A stretch of 64,000 nt of DNA from Anaerolineales bacterium (GCA_014860745.1 JACZJC010000039.1:1-64000), one strand, 5' to 3'; shown: positions 44,440 through 53,802, counted from the first letter of the stretch. Translations and numbers: made by a program. Notes: generated by a model from the letters alone, not told the origin.

Positions 44440-45399
44440 TTACAAATGGCGGGAACTGCGCGGGTCGAAGGCATCGCGCAAACCGTCGCCCACCAGGTTA
44501 ATGCTCAAGATCGTGAACACGATGAACAAGCTGGGGAAAACCCACATCCACCACGAGCCCCGTTGAATGAACTGCTGAGCCTGGGTTAACATATTGCCCC
44601 ATGAAGCCGTTGGGGGCTGCACACCAAGACCAAGGAATGATACATACGCTTCGGAAAGGATCGCGCCTGCCAGGCCGAGCGTTGAGGCGACGATGATTGC
44701 GCCCATGGTATTTGGAATGAGATGCCGGAAAAAAATCTGAGTGTTGTTCGCGCCCAACGCCTTTGAGGCAGAAATGTAATCCATTTCCTTCAAAGACAGG
44801 ACATTGGCGCGCACAATTCTCGCAAGGACCATCCACGAAGTCAACCCGATGACCAGGATTACAATCGCAACGCTTCCGCTGAACGTCCTGCCAAATATTT
44901 CAATCGATTGCACATCCTTTCCAAAATATTTTCCAAGCACGATCAACAAGAAGAGCGATGGAATGGACAGCATAGCTTCGGTGAACCGCATCAGGATCGA
45001 GTCCACCCACCCGCCGTAAAATGCAGCGACGCCGCCAATGACCGTCCCAGCGCTAACAGAAAGAATCACAGCCAATATCCCAACAAGCAGGGAAATTTGT
45101 CCACCATGAATAATACGCGCAAAGAGATCGCGTCCTGTACTATCCGTCCCCATCCAATGTTCTGCAGAAGGCGGACTTAGACGTCCAGCCGGGTCAACCA
45201 CATTTGCCTTCTCCTCGGTAACAAGAACAGATCCAATCACAATAAAGATGAGAAGCAGGATAAAACCGATCATGCCAAGCATCGCCATGCGGTGTTTTCG
45301 GAATCGTCTCCAAATCAATTCCCGAGGTGTCAGAGCAACACTTGTTGTTTCTCGCTCGAGAATTGGAACATCGGATGTAGTAGCTGTTTGTGTGACCAT
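44440..45399 (-). CDS. peptide-type ABC transporter permease (DppC/OppC)
   Basis: 319 residues with six membrane helices. The N-terminal signature of this subfamily is seen (WRRFRKHRMAMLGMIGFILL), then LMGTDSTGRDLFARIIHGGQ-like sequence (HWMGTDSTGRDLFARII) and the EAA-type loop ASKALGANNTQIFFRHLIPN that contacts the ATPase. The end INLVGDGLRDAFDPR is typical. Partner of the DppB-type permease 25 nt upstream. No ATPase gene is next to it. Confidence 0.94.
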   Translation of the reverse strand: MVTQTATTSDVPILERETTSVALTPRELIWRRFRKHRMAMLGMIGFILLLIFIVIGSVLVTEEKANVVDPAGRLSPPSAEHWMGTDSTGRDLFARIIHGGQISLLVGILAVILSVSAGTVIGGVAAFYGGWVDSILMRFTEAMLSIPSLFLLIVLGKYFGKDVQSIEIFGRTFSGSVAIVILVIGLTSWMVLARIVRANVLSLKEMDYISASKALGANNTQIFFRHLIPNTMGAIIVASTLGLAGAILSEAYVSFLGLGVQPPTASWGNMLTQAQQFIQRGSWWMWVFPSLFIVFTILSINLVGDGLRDAFDPRSSRHL

Positions 45400-45424
45400 A
45401 TGTATTTACTCCACCGGAAAATTA

Positions 45425-46384
45425 TCAACTAAGCCGAATGCGGGGATCTACAAATGTATAGACGATATCCGTAATAATTGTGAATATTACAACAGCGGTA
45501 GAGATGATGAGCAAAATACCAAGTACTACCGGGAAGTCGCCGCGCTGTGCATATTCCCAGAAAAGGCGGCCCATCCCCGGCCAGGCGTATACCTGTTCAG
45601 TCACAAGCGCACCTCCGAGCAAAAAGGGAATATCCAACCCGATGATCGTAACAAGAGGCAAAGCAGCGTTGCGCAGGGCATGTTTGAACAGTACCGCCCG
45701 GCTGGTCAAACCTTTTGCGCGGGCAGTGCGGACATAATCCAAACCCAGCACTTCGAGCATACTTGCACGAATATAGCGCGCATATCCGGCGGTAAGAATG
45801 ATAACAAGGGCGGAAACCGGCAGGATCAGATGTTGAATAAGTTCGACAGGATCCTTTTTATCCCAAATATCTGCGCCGGTCGGTAGATAAGGCAATCCCC
45901 ATGCCTTGAACTGAACCGAAAAGATCAGCATCAAACCTAAGGCGATAAAAAAGATGGGCATTGAAAACCCGATAAACGACAAAGTAGTAATAACATTGTC
46001 CACAACTGAATATTGCTTGACAGCTGAGAGAATACCCAACACAAGTGCAAGGGAAACAGTAATGATCTCCGCAGTTACCATGAGAATAAGCGTATTCGGA
46101 AGGCGCTGGGAAATCATCAACGAGACAGGCTGTTTTGAAAAGAAGGAGTTACCAAGTTCACCCTGAAGTGCGAGACCGAGCCATTTGAAATACTGGACTG
46201 GCAAAGGGTCATTCAAACCAAGTCGTTCGCGCAATGCTTCCCGATCTTCTGTGGTCATACGTGCGCTGGTCGCATACTGTGCCATGGGGTCCGCTGACAG
46301 GCGCGTGAGGATAAAGCATAATACCGTAATAATCAGAAGAGTAAAAATCGCTTGAATCATTCGCCGAAAAAGATAGGACCACAT
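45425..46384 (-). CDS. peptide-type ABC transporter permease (DppB/OppB)
   Basis: 319 residues: MWSYLFRRMIQAIFTLLIIT at the start, RLGLNDPLPVQYFKWLGLAL, PNTLILMVTAEIITVSLALV, and the EAA-type loop TARAKGLTSRAVLFKHALRN. The closing DIVYTFVDPRIRLS is family-typical. It lies between the binding protein gene and the DppC-type permease; a hairpin stands between it and the binding protein gene, which usually lets the binding protein be made in excess. Confidence 0.94.
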   Translation of the reverse strand: MWSYLFRRMIQAIFTLLIITVLCFILTRLSADPMAQYATSARMTTEDREALRERLGLNDPLPVQYFKWLGLALQGELGNSFFSKQPVSLMISQRLPNTLILMVTAEIITVSLALVLGILSAVKQYSVVDNVITTLSFIGFSMPIFFIALGLMLIFSVQFKAWGLPYLPTGADIWDKKDPVELIQHLILPVSALVIILTAGYARYIRASMLEVLGLDYVRTARAKGLTSRAVLFKHALRNAALPLVTIIGLDIPFLLGGALVTEQVYAWPGMGRLFWEYAQRGDFPVVLGILLIISTAVVIFTIITDIVYTFVDPRIRLS

Positions 46385-46466
46385 GGAAACCTCCGTGTTG
46401 GGCTTTTCATACCAATATGGAATTCCTCTGTCTGGATTGGTATAAAATGCACGATGCGGGATATTG

Positions 46467-46498
46467 AACGAGGGGCAGAATTAATTCTGCCCCTCGTT
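46467..46498 (-). terminator. hairpin between binding protein and permease genes
   Basis: AACGAGGGGCAGAATT and AATTCTGCCCCTCGTT form a perfect palindrome. The T run on the minus strand is short, so partial termination or 3'-end protection is likely. Confidence 0.7.
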
Positions 46499-46520
46499 TT
46501 TCAACTATGGAACGATTTTA

Positions 46521-48314
46521 CTATTTTACATCCCAGGCTTCAGAGTTCCAGTTCAGGTTACTGAAGAAGCCGAAGGGGGCGGGGACAAAACGGTCGGTGT
46601 GACCGTATACATTGGCGCGGGCATACATCATGACAACGTAGTAATTATCATAGATGTACTTCTGCAATTCATCAATCGCGGTCTTGCGGGCAGCAGGATC
46701 GGCAGTTGCATTCGCGGCAGCCAGCAGATCATCCAAAGCGGGATCACAGATGAGATAATTGTTAGCGCCAGAGGGGGAAGCCGCATTCGGCACGTTCGCA
46801 CAAGAATAGCTATCCAACACACCAGTCATCGGATCAGGATAGAAACCAGTAGTGTATCCAGCCATGTTGTAGTTGCCAGTCGGCATTACACCACTATCCG
46901 CATAGCTTCCGAAGAAGGTGCCTGCAGGTGTGTGGATCGGTTTGAATTCAACGCCGATCTTGGCAAGGTCAGACTGCACGATAGTGGCAATGTCGATGCG
47001 AATCTGTGAAGTGGTGGTCTCGAAGTTGAAGGAGAGTTTCACGGTCTCGCCATTGCACTCGCCTGCGCGAATGCCATCAGCGCCGAGGGTGTAGCCGGCT
47101 GTGTCAAGCAAAGCGGCTGCTTCATCGGGATTATAGGCATCCGGGGTCAGGGAGCTGTTTGTCCAGGAAGAGTTCGGCCATTGGGTGGAAGGAACAGTGG
47201 TCTTGCCTTCGAGGAGTGTATCTACAATGGCCTGGCGATTAATACCAAGGGTAATGGCCTTGCGGACGTTAACATCCTTGAATGGGCAGAAGCCGTCTTG
47301 ATCAGCGGCACCCTTGCCATCAACGCCGGTAGTTGTGCCGAGATTGAAGAAATAATGTTCGAAATCAGCGCCAGGAACCACAATCAGGTGAACATCAGGT
47401 TCGAGCGCGCCAACAGTGGAGATTTCAGCTTCGCTGAAGTTCGGGAACCAGTCCACATCGCCGGTCTGCAGGGCAGCCAAAGCAGTGGCAGGATCGGGAA
47501 TGAAGCGGATCTGAACCTGGTCAAGTTTTGGCCGTCCACCATGGAAATTCGGGTTGGGAAGCAAAGTCATGTAATCGCCCGGAATCCATTCGGTAATGAC
47601 CCAGGGGCCGGAACCAACGGTGGGCTGGTGAATGAAATCATTGCTTTCCAGAGCAGACTGTCCTTCAAGAATGTGCATGGGCAGAATTGCACCGGAGTTA
47701 TTGGGGCCTTGTGTGAAGAGGGTCTGCCAGCCGGGATACAGTTCGCTGAAAGTAATGACAACTGTAGTTTCATCGGGGGTATCAATACTGGCGATCTTCT
47801 CATAACCACTGCGGCTCAACACAGCATTACCAGGATCCATAACGGCTTCCCAGGTGAACTTAACATCCGAAGAGGTAAGGGGTTCGCCATCCGACCAGAA
47901 AAGGCATTCGCGCAGTTTCCAAGTGATGGTCAAGCCATCGGCGGAAACGCCACCATTTTCGGCAGAGGGAACTTCTGCGGCCAGTTCAGCCACAAAGTTA
48001 CCATCAGCATCCCACTCGCCCAAACCAGCCAAGGTCAACTGAGTGATCCAGATCGCATAAGACATCTGACTGAAGTAAGGAACAATGCTATCGGGTTCCT
48101 GATCCCAGGCGCCAGTAACTGTCTTGCCGCCATCAGGGAATGCAATCGGCTCGGTGCCAGCAGGCTCACAAGCTGCCGCTTCAGATGCCGAAGGGGCTTC
48201 CGTCACCGAAGGGGCTTCCGTTGCAGGTGCCTCTGTGGGAGTGCCTCCACATGCCGCAAGGACAACACTCGCGAGTACCAGCAACGAAAGTAGAACAGAA
48301 AGTTTTCGTTTCAC
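46521..48314 (-). CDS. family-5 peptide/oligosaccharide-binding lipoprotein, canonical order
   Basis: 597 residues starting with GTG after GGAGGAGAAAC. A lipobox (VVLAACGG) and an Ala/Thr/Pro linker precede the binding domain, which has the ordinary order of SBP_bac_5: TGAWDQEPDSIVPYFSQMSY, then ADGLTITWKLRECLFWSDGE with SSDVKFTWEAV, then TPDETTVVITFSELYPGW, PTVGSGPWVITEWIPGDY, NVRKAITLGINRQAIVDTLL, and a C-terminal domain ending in MMYARANVYGHTDRF. The ligand may be a peptide or another small molecule. It is a useful reference for the permuted relative at 50834-52576. Confidence 0.93.
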   Translation of the reverse strand: MKRKLSVLLSLLVLASVVLAACGGTPTEAPATEAPSVTEAPSASEAAACEPAGTEPIAFPDGGKTVTGAWDQEPDSIVPYFSQMSYAIWITQLTLAGLGEWDADGNFVAELAAEVPSAENGGVSADGLTITWKLRECLFWSDGEPLTSSDVKFTWEAVMDPGNAVLSRSGYEKIASIDTPDETTVVITFSELYPGWQTLFTQGPNNSGAILPMHILEGQSALESNDFIHQPTVGSGPWVITEWIPGDYMTLLPNPNFHGGRPKLDQVQIRFIPDPATALAALQTGDVDWFPNFSEAEISTVGALEPDVHLIVVPGADFEHYFFNLGTTTGVDGKGAADQDGFCPFKDVNVRKAITLGINRQAIVDTLLEGKTTVPSTQWPNSSWTNSSLTPDAYNPDEAAALLDTAGYTLGADGIRAGECNGETVKLSFNFETTTSQIRIDIATIVQSDLAKIGVEFKPIHTPAGTFFGSYADSGVMPTGNYNMAGYTTGFYPDPMTGVLDSYSCANVPNAASPSGANNYLICDPALDDLLAAANATADPAARKTAIDELQKYIYDNYYVVMMYARANVYGHTDRFVPAPFGFFSNLNWNSEAWDVK

Positions 48315-48650
48315 GTTTCTCCTCCTTAGAGAAATTGTTTAAATGGAGATTAGAGGGGGAAAGTACTCTCTCCTCATGCCTCCCGACGGTTTAAATTATA
48401 CAGCAATAATCAAATCTACCATATAGGAGTGGAGGATCCAATGCCCTAGCACCCTACTTCAGGAGGGTTTTTTATTGCCAGTTTGCCGGCCCAACCCAAT
48501 GTACCCGATCCCTCTAATCCAATTCGCAGGGAAGGCATTCCGCTTCCTTCCCCGCTGACAACTGATACCATCACATTGGAAATCCCCTCCCCCCAACCGG
48601 ACAAAGCCCACAAAGCACGAAATTCAACATCCACTCACAATCCCAAAATA
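48315..48650. other. gene-free stretch upstream of the first binding-protein gene
   Basis: About 335 bp. TATAAT on the minus strand at 48400-48395 may be the -10 box for the gene starting at 48314, with a leader of about 74 nt. Short open frames on either strand have neither ribosome sites nor known motifs. I see no other feature. Confidence 0.4.
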
Positions 48651-48679
48651 AAAAAACGACCTGGTTGCCAGGTCGTTTT
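48651..48679 (-). terminator. terminator of the second ABC operon
   Basis: AAAACGACCTGG-TTG-CCAGGTCGTTTT with an A run that becomes a T run on the minus strand, downstream of the permease gene ending at 48697. Confidence 0.9.
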
Positions 48680-48696
48680 AAAGGCTGAAGAATCTC

Positions 48697-49659
48697 TCAC
48701 GAACTCGCATGCACCAATCGCGGATCAAGCGCATCGCGCAAACCATCGCCTACCAGATTGAAGGCGAGCACGGTGAGCATGATCGCAAAACCCGGATAGA
48801 ACACAAGATGCGGGGCAGTGAACACCTGGTTGCGTTCCGCGCCCAGCATGGAACCCCATTCCGGTGTGGGGGGCTGCGCGCCGAGGCCAATAAAGGAAAG
48901 CGCGGCTGCATCCAAAATCGCGGAAGCGATGCCGAGAGTCCCTTGCACAATGAGCGGGGTCAAAGCGTTTGGCAGGATACATTTGAAAAGAATATCGTAG
49001 GTATTTCCGCCAAGCGAGCGTGTGGCAGAAACAAAATCCATTTCGCGGACGGTCAGCACAGACGCCCGCATGACCCGCGCATAAGCCGGGATGGAGACGA
49101 TCCCAATTGCAAGCAGGGCATTGATAAGCCCCGGACCAAGAACCGTGACGATGGCGATGGCCAGCAAAAGCGAAGGAAATGCCAGGAGCACATCCATCAC
49201 ACGCATAATGACATTATCCAGCCAGCCGCCAAAGTAGCCTGCCATCGCGCCCAGTACGGTCCCGATAATGATGGCAAAAGTGACCGTGGAAAAACCCACC
49301 ATCAGGCTTAAACGCGAACCATAGATCAAGCGGCTGTACTGATCGCGCAAATTTCCGTCCACTCCTGCAATATGCTGAGGCTGGTCTTCAGGGCAGCCTA
49401 GCAGGTGGATGCATGGCGCGGAACGCGCCTTTATTTTTTGCGGCGGGTCGGCATCCAGCATCGAAATTGTCGGGTCGTACGGGGCAAGCATCGGGGCGGC
49501 AAGAGCGATGAAGATCAACGTGCCAAGGATGACAAGTCCCACCATGGCAGAGCGGCGGCGGAATAATCTGCGCCAGGTAATCTGCCATAAATTAACCGAA
49601 CGAAGGGTTAAACCCTCTGTGTCAAGTTTGGCGATGGTGTCGGTGGTTTCGGTTGTCAT
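48697..49659 (-). CDS. peptide-type ABC transporter permease (DppC/OppC)
   Basis: 320 residues with six membrane helices. LWQITWRRLFRRRSAMVGLV marks the start; a soluble insertion with the cysteines of CIHLLGCPEDQPQHIAG lies between helices 1 and 2, as in many Chloroflexota DppC proteins; the EAA-type loop is ATRSLGGNTYDILFKCILPN, and NLVGDGLRDALDPR closes. It lies 10 nt after the DppB-type gene. There is no ATPase gene in the operon. Confidence 0.94.
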   Translation of the reverse strand: MTTETTDTIAKLDTEGLTLRSVNLWQITWRRLFRRRSAMVGLVILGTLIFIALAAPMLAPYDPTISMLDADPPQKIKARSAPCIHLLGCPEDQPQHIAGVDGNLRDQYSRLIYGSRLSLMVGFSTVTFAIIIGTVLGAMAGYFGGWLDNVIMRVMDVLLAFPSLLLAIAIVTVLGPGLINALLAIGIVSIPAYARVMRASVLTVREMDFVSATRSLGGNTYDILFKCILPNALTPLIVQGTLGIASAILDAAALSFIGLGAQPPTPEWGSMLGAERNQVFTAPHLVFYPGFAIMLTVLAFNLVGDGLRDALDPRLVHASS

Positions 49660-49669
49660 TTCAAAGTTC

Positions 49670-50749
49670 CTAACTAATGCGGATGCGCGGGTCGAGGTAG
49701 GCGTACGAAATATCCACCAGCAGGTTGATCGCTACATAGAAAATCGCGATCACCAGAGTAAATGCCTGCACGATCACATAATCACGAGCTGTAATTGCCT
49801 CATATAACGTGCGGCCAAGGCCGGAGAGTCCGAAAATAGTTTCGGTCAATACCGCGCCGCCCAGCAAACCTCCCAATGATAGGCCGATAACCGTGACAAG
49901 CGGAAGGAGGGAATTTCGGAATGCGTGCTTTAAAACCACTGCGGTCTTCCCCAATCCCTTTGCACGAGCTGTACGAATATAATCCTGCCCCAATACGTCC
50001 AGCATGGCGGAACGGGTCATGCGCGCGATCAACGCCATGGGAATCGTACCAAGCGCAACTGCTGGAAGAATAAGATGTTTTATAGCATCCTTGAGTAAAT
50101 CCCAGTTTGCGGTAAGAATCGCGTTTAGGATGTTCAACCGGCTGAGGAATACAAGCAGGGACGACCACAAACCGCTTTCAGGAAGCACCCATCCCCAAAC
50201 CTCATAGAATGGATCATTCGACATACCCGCACTGATGCGGCCGGATGGGGGCAGCCAAAACGGCGTATCTTTTAATAGAAGGGAAAATACATAAGCCAGC
50301 ATCAAACCCAGCCAGAAGACCGGCATGGAGACACCCGTATTCGCCCACATCATCGTAAGTACATCGATCCATGAATTATGTTTTACAGCGGAGATCACTC
50401 CCAAAGGAATGCCGACCACGATGCTAATGAGCAATGCCGCGAAACTCAGCTCAACTGTGGTAGGCAGGCGCTCCACCAGCAGACGGGTAACGGGCAGGCT
50501 TAGACGTATCGAATTGCCGAAATCACCCCGAAAGACTTCACCGATGTAAATAAAAAGTTGAGTATAAATGGGCCGATCCAGGCCTTTTTCATGGATGAAA
50601 CGTTCGCAAACTGCTGCGGTTGCCTTTTCACCAAGGATGGACCGGCATGGATCACCGGGAATAACACGAGCAATAATAAAAGTAACAATGAGAATTCCAA
50701 ACAAGACCGGAATGGAAGCGAACACCCTGCGCAAAAAGTATTGAATCAT
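49670..50749 (-). CDS. peptide-type ABC transporter permease (DppB/OppB)
   Basis: 359 residues: MIQYFLRRVFASIPVLFGIL, VIPGDPCRSILGEKATAAVC, PTTVELSFAALLISIVVGIP, EAA-type loop TARAKGLGKTAVVLKHAFRN, and the end DISYAYLDPRIRIS. It is longer than the paralog at 45425-46384 because of an extra loop around 165-215. A hairpin separates it from the binding protein gene upstream. Confidence 0.94.
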   Translation of the reverse strand: MIQYFLRRVFASIPVLFGILIVTFIIARVIPGDPCRSILGEKATAAVCERFIHEKGLDRPIYTQLFIYIGEVFRGDFGNSIRLSLPVTRLLVERLPTTVELSFAALLISIVVGIPLGVISAVKHNSWIDVLTMMWANTGVSMPVFWLGLMLAYVFSLLLKDTPFWLPPSGRISAGMSNDPFYEVWGWVLPESGLWSSLLVFLSRLNILNAILTANWDLLKDAIKHLILPAVALGTIPMALIARMTRSAMLDVLGQDYIRTARAKGLGKTAVVLKHAFRNSLLPLVTVIGLSLGGLLGGAVLTETIFGLSGLGRTLYEAITARDYVIVQAFTLVIAIFYVAINLLVDISYAYLDPRIRIS

Positions 50750-50771
50750 GTGTAATTTGACCTCCTTCGCG

Positions 50772-50807
50772 AATATGGGATGGCGGGTTACCCCGCCATC
50801 CCATATT
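50772..50807 (-). terminator. hairpin between binding protein and permease genes
   Basis: AATATGGGATGGCGGG-TTAC-CCCGCCATCCCATATT, a 16-bp perfect stem, in the same position as the hairpin of the sister operon. Confidence 0.75.
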
Positions 50808-50833
50808 TATTACCGACATATCGTGGAGGATGA

Positions 50834-52576
50834 TTATCCGCCGGGTTTCTTCATCAAGCCCCAGAGGTAATCATAGTAGAAGAAGGTACCTGTGTTGCCT
50901 TTGTGGGTCGGGGATGCAATATTGAGACCCATGTTGAAGGTCGCAACCACATCGGCTGCATCGAAGGCAGACCCGTCAGAGAAGGTGACACCCTGGCGCA
51001 AGGCGCAGGTCCAAACGGTCAGGTCATCGTTCGGCGTGCAGGATTCAGCAAGAGCAGGAACGGTATCCGTGCCGTTGACTACGTAGGAGTAGAGAGCTTC
51101 TGTAACCTGTTCGCAAGCGCGGAGGGATTCACCATCGGACTCATCCGCACAGAACATACTGATCGGTTCGGCGTTCTGCATCCAGACGAAGACATCACGG
51201 CCACCGGGATCGGAGACGGCAAAGTATTCATTGGTGAGCGGGCTGGCTTGCTGGTTGGTCACGTCAGCGCGATAGGCTGTGGCGGAACCACCATGGGCAA
51301 CAGGGATCATCGGAACGAATTCGCGAATGGCGTTGTTTGCTTCCACGTAAATGGATTCTGCATCCGCGGGGATGCCGATCTGAGCGCCCTGGACAAGCAG
51401 ATCAGTATAGGTGTCAGATTGATTTCCGAACTGCGGGTTGGCAGCACCGAAGTGATAGTCCAGGAAGTTGGTGATATGAGGATAATCCGCACCCCAACCG
51501 AGCAGGTACAAACCATCCAAAGAGCCGGTGCCGGAGGCATCGATGAAAGCACCGGATTCCATGACAACGATCTCAGCATCGATGTTCAGATTTTCCTTCA
51601 ATTGAGCCTGAATATCTTGGGCAACAGTGCTGACATTCGGGAGGTAACCGCGTACCACGTCACGATAGTACAACTTGGTCTTGAAACCATCAGGGAAGCC
51701 GGCTTCAGCCAGCTTGGCTTTCGCGGCTGTAGCGTCAAATTCATACCAGGCATCGCCCACACAACCGTTGGGGATGGCACAGGGAGTGAAGTGGGAGGCA
51801 ACTTCCGAGCCGGCAGGATAGAAGTTATCCACAATGCGCTGGCGGTCGATGCCCATGGCAATGGCCTGGCGGACGCCCTGATTATCAAACGGAGCGAAGG
51901 TGTTGGTCATGCCGACATAGAACACATTCAAAGCCGGGCGTTCAACGAGGGAGAGGTTTGAATCGCCGCGGACAGTATCGAAATCCTCAGGTCCAACATT
52001 GTCCATGCCGTCAATCGTGCCGGACTGCAGTTCAAGCAGGCGGGCAGCAGATTCTGAAGACCAGCGGAAGACTATCGTCTCAGCTTCGGGTGCATCGCCC
52101 CAATGGGTAGGATTGGCGGTAAAGGTAATGCTCTCACCGCGATTCCATTCGCTGACTACATAAGCGCCGGTACCAATTGGCTTCTCGAGAAGATCAGTGG
52201 TGGAAGCCGATTCAAGCCACTCAGATGGATAGATCGAGAATGGGCTGAAGGCAATCTTCGAGAGGAAGGCTGGATCCGGACGGCACAGCGTGAAGGTAAC
52301 GGTATTGGCATCCGTCGCAACTACAGATTGGACAGCGCCAATATAATCACCGTTACACTCCTCGGCGGGCACAGAGAGTGAAGTGCCGTCAAAGGTGGCA
52401 ATTGAAACATCGGGGATCGGCGCCTCAGTGGCAGCTACCTCAGTAGCAACAGGGGCTTCGGTGGCAGCAGGGGCATCAGTGGCAGCAGGGGCTTCAGTAG
52501 CAGCACCGCCGCAGGCCGCAAGCAATACGCTTGCAAGCACTACCAACGAAAGTAGAACAGAAAGGTTTTTTTTCAC
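50834..52576 (-). CDS. family-5 ABC binding lipoprotein with circularly permuted domain
   Basis: 580 residues, GTG start after GGAGGAGAAAC, lipobox with Cys22 (VLLAACGG), Ala/Thr/Pro repeats to about 52. The binding domain then starts in the middle of the usual order: AVQSVVATDANTVTFTLCRP (81-100), KPIGTGAYVVSEWNRGES, NQGVRQAIAMGIDRQRIVDN, and the C-lobe up to about 450. What normally opens the domain comes last (462-580): VFVWMQNAEPISMFCADESD, VTEALYSYV, VPALAESC, CALRQGVTFSDGSAFDAADV, THKGNTGTFFYYDYLWGLM. One open frame covers all, with its own signal and stop. The fold should still close since both ends of the family lie in the same lobe. Ligand unknown. Confidence 0.88.
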   Translation of the reverse strand: MKKNLSVLLSLVVLASVLLAACGGAATEAPAATDAPAATEAPVATEVAATEAPIPDVSIATFDGTSLSVPAEECNGDYIGAVQSVVATDANTVTFTLCRPDPAFLSKIAFSPFSIYPSEWLESASTTDLLEKPIGTGAYVVSEWNRGESITFTANPTHWGDAPEAETIVFRWSSESAARLLELQSGTIDGMDNVGPEDFDTVRGDSNLSLVERPALNVFYVGMTNTFAPFDNQGVRQAIAMGIDRQRIVDNFYPAGSEVASHFTPCAIPNGCVGDAWYEFDATAAKAKLAEAGFPDGFKTKLYYRDVVRGYLPNVSTVAQDIQAQLKENLNIDAEIVVMESGAFIDASGTGSLDGLYLLGWGADYPHITNFLDYHFGAANPQFGNQSDTYTDLLVQGAQIGIPADAESIYVEANNAIREFVPMIPVAHGGSATAYRADVTNQQASPLTNEYFAVSDPGGRDVFVWMQNAEPISMFCADESDGESLRACEQVTEALYSYVVNGTDTVPALAESCTPNDDLTVWTCALRQGVTFSDGSAFDAADVVATFNMGLNIASPTHKGNTGTFFYYDYLWGLMKKPGG

Positions 52577-52686
52577 GTTTCTCCTCCATAGAGAAATAAG
52601 GGGGTGGATTTTTCATTCGGAAAACAAGGATTGGTAATTGATGCGGAGCACCTCCTTCCAAAATGAGCACCAAAATTATACCCGTA

Positions 52687-53796
52687 TTACAATTTTAATA
52701 TGTGACCAATTCCATTTAACCCTACTGTAGTGGGGTCTCGAGGCCATAAACCTCCTATTTTTTCACCACATTTCGGGCATTTTCCATCCGCTGTAATGTT
52801 ATATTCGCGGATGACATAGCCCCGCCTCTTTATCAGCCGATAATTGCAAGCCGGGCAAAGAGTATCTTCATACTCCCCGACATAGCCCGGCAAATTCCCC
52901 GCATACACGTACCTCAGCCCGGCCTCACGCCCGATCTCCGCCGCGCGGATCAACGTCATCGCGTCGGTATTGTCCGGCTCGGTCATCTTGTAGTCCTTAT
53001 GAAAAGCCGTCACATGCCAGGGAATATCCACAGATTGTTCCACGAGGAAACGCGCCGCCTCCCACAACTCTTCATTCGAATCGTTGAAGCCGGGGATCAC
53101 CAAAGTCACCACCTCCACCCATAGACCCGCCTCCCGCGCCCGCTTGATTCCATCCAGGGTATGCTGCAGCGTGCCGCCCAGCTTGCGGTAATTTTTATCG
53201 TTCATGCACTTCAAATCGACTTTATATGCGTCCAGATACGGCGCAATATATTTGATGACTTCCGTCGTATTGTTTCCATTTGAAACATAGGCACACATCA
53301 GGCCATTGGCTTTGGCCTCCTTGAAAATTTCAACTGCCCATTCGCTGGTAATCAACGGCTCGTTATAAGAAGACACCACCACCGAAGCATCCATGCTCCG
53401 GGCATATTCCACTATCCTTTGCGGAGTCATTTTGCGGATGAATTGAGCGGAAACTTCCGAAGCGGGGTCGCGCATGGCCTGCGAGGTGACCCAGTTTTGG
53501 CAGTACGGACAGTGGTAATCACAGCCCAACATGCCAAAGGTCAATGCATTGGCGCCCGGCAGCACATGCGAAAAAGGTTTCTTCTCGATGGGGTCGTTTT
53601 GCAGGGCAGCCACATAGCCGTGAGGCACGAACAATTTTCCACCCCTATTAAATCTCACCTGACAAATCCCCCGCTTCCCTTCGCGAATGAGGCAGCGATG
53701 CCCGCATGCGAAGCAGCGCAGCGAGCCGCCATCAAGCGTTTCGTATAACTCGCCCTCGATCGTCAAACTGTCCAGGATATTTGCCAGTGAACTCAT
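52687..53796 (-). CDS. amrS: AmmeMemoRadiSam-system radical SAM protein
   Basis: 369 residues. The radical SAM cluster motif is CDYHCPYCQNW; an N-terminal Cys motif CFACGHRCLIREGKRGICQV and EKKPFSHVLPG are typical of AmrS (TIGR04337-like) proteins. WHVTAFHKDYKMTEPDNT and the C-terminal rubredoxin-like pairs (CPACNYR, CPKCGEKIGG) complete the family pattern. The reaction is not settled. The usual partners with AMMECR1 and MEMO1 domains are not in the window. Its start codon is 12 nt from that of the divergent mobA. Confidence 0.9.
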   Translation of the reverse strand: MSSLANILDSLTIEGELYETLDGGSLRCFACGHRCLIREGKRGICQVRFNRGGKLFVPHGYVAALQNDPIEKKPFSHVLPGANALTFGMLGCDYHCPYCQNWVTSQAMRDPASEVSAQFIRKMTPQRIVEYARSMDASVVVSSYNEPLITSEWAVEIFKEAKANGLMCAYVSNGNNTTEVIKYIAPYLDAYKVDLKCMNDKNYRKLGGTLQHTLDGIKRAREAGLWVEVVTLVIPGFNDSNEELWEAARFLVEQSVDIPWHVTAFHKDYKMTEPDNTDAMTLIRAAEIGREAGLRYVYAGNLPGYVGEYEDTLCPACNYRLIKRRGYVIREYNITADGKCPKCGEKIGGLWPRDPTTVGLNGIGHILKL

Positions 53797-53802
53797 TATA
53801 AT
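53797..53802 (+). promoter_or_regulatory. -10 box six nt from the mobA start codon (leaderless)
   Basis: TATAAT-N6-ATG, lying in the 12-bp gap between amrS and mobA, so the -35 region of mobA lies within amrS. Confidence 0.6.

Noticed and set aside
48446-48634. Short open frame of 62 codons on the minus strand between the ABC operons
   Set aside because: No ribosome site, low-complexity Gly/Ser content and no conserved feature visible.
50834-52576. Misassembly or gene fusion as the cause of the swapped segments
   Set aside because: A single frame with intact signal, stop, leader and operon order is unlikely from a random join, and no part of the domain is duplicated or missing. Read mapping is still the decisive test.
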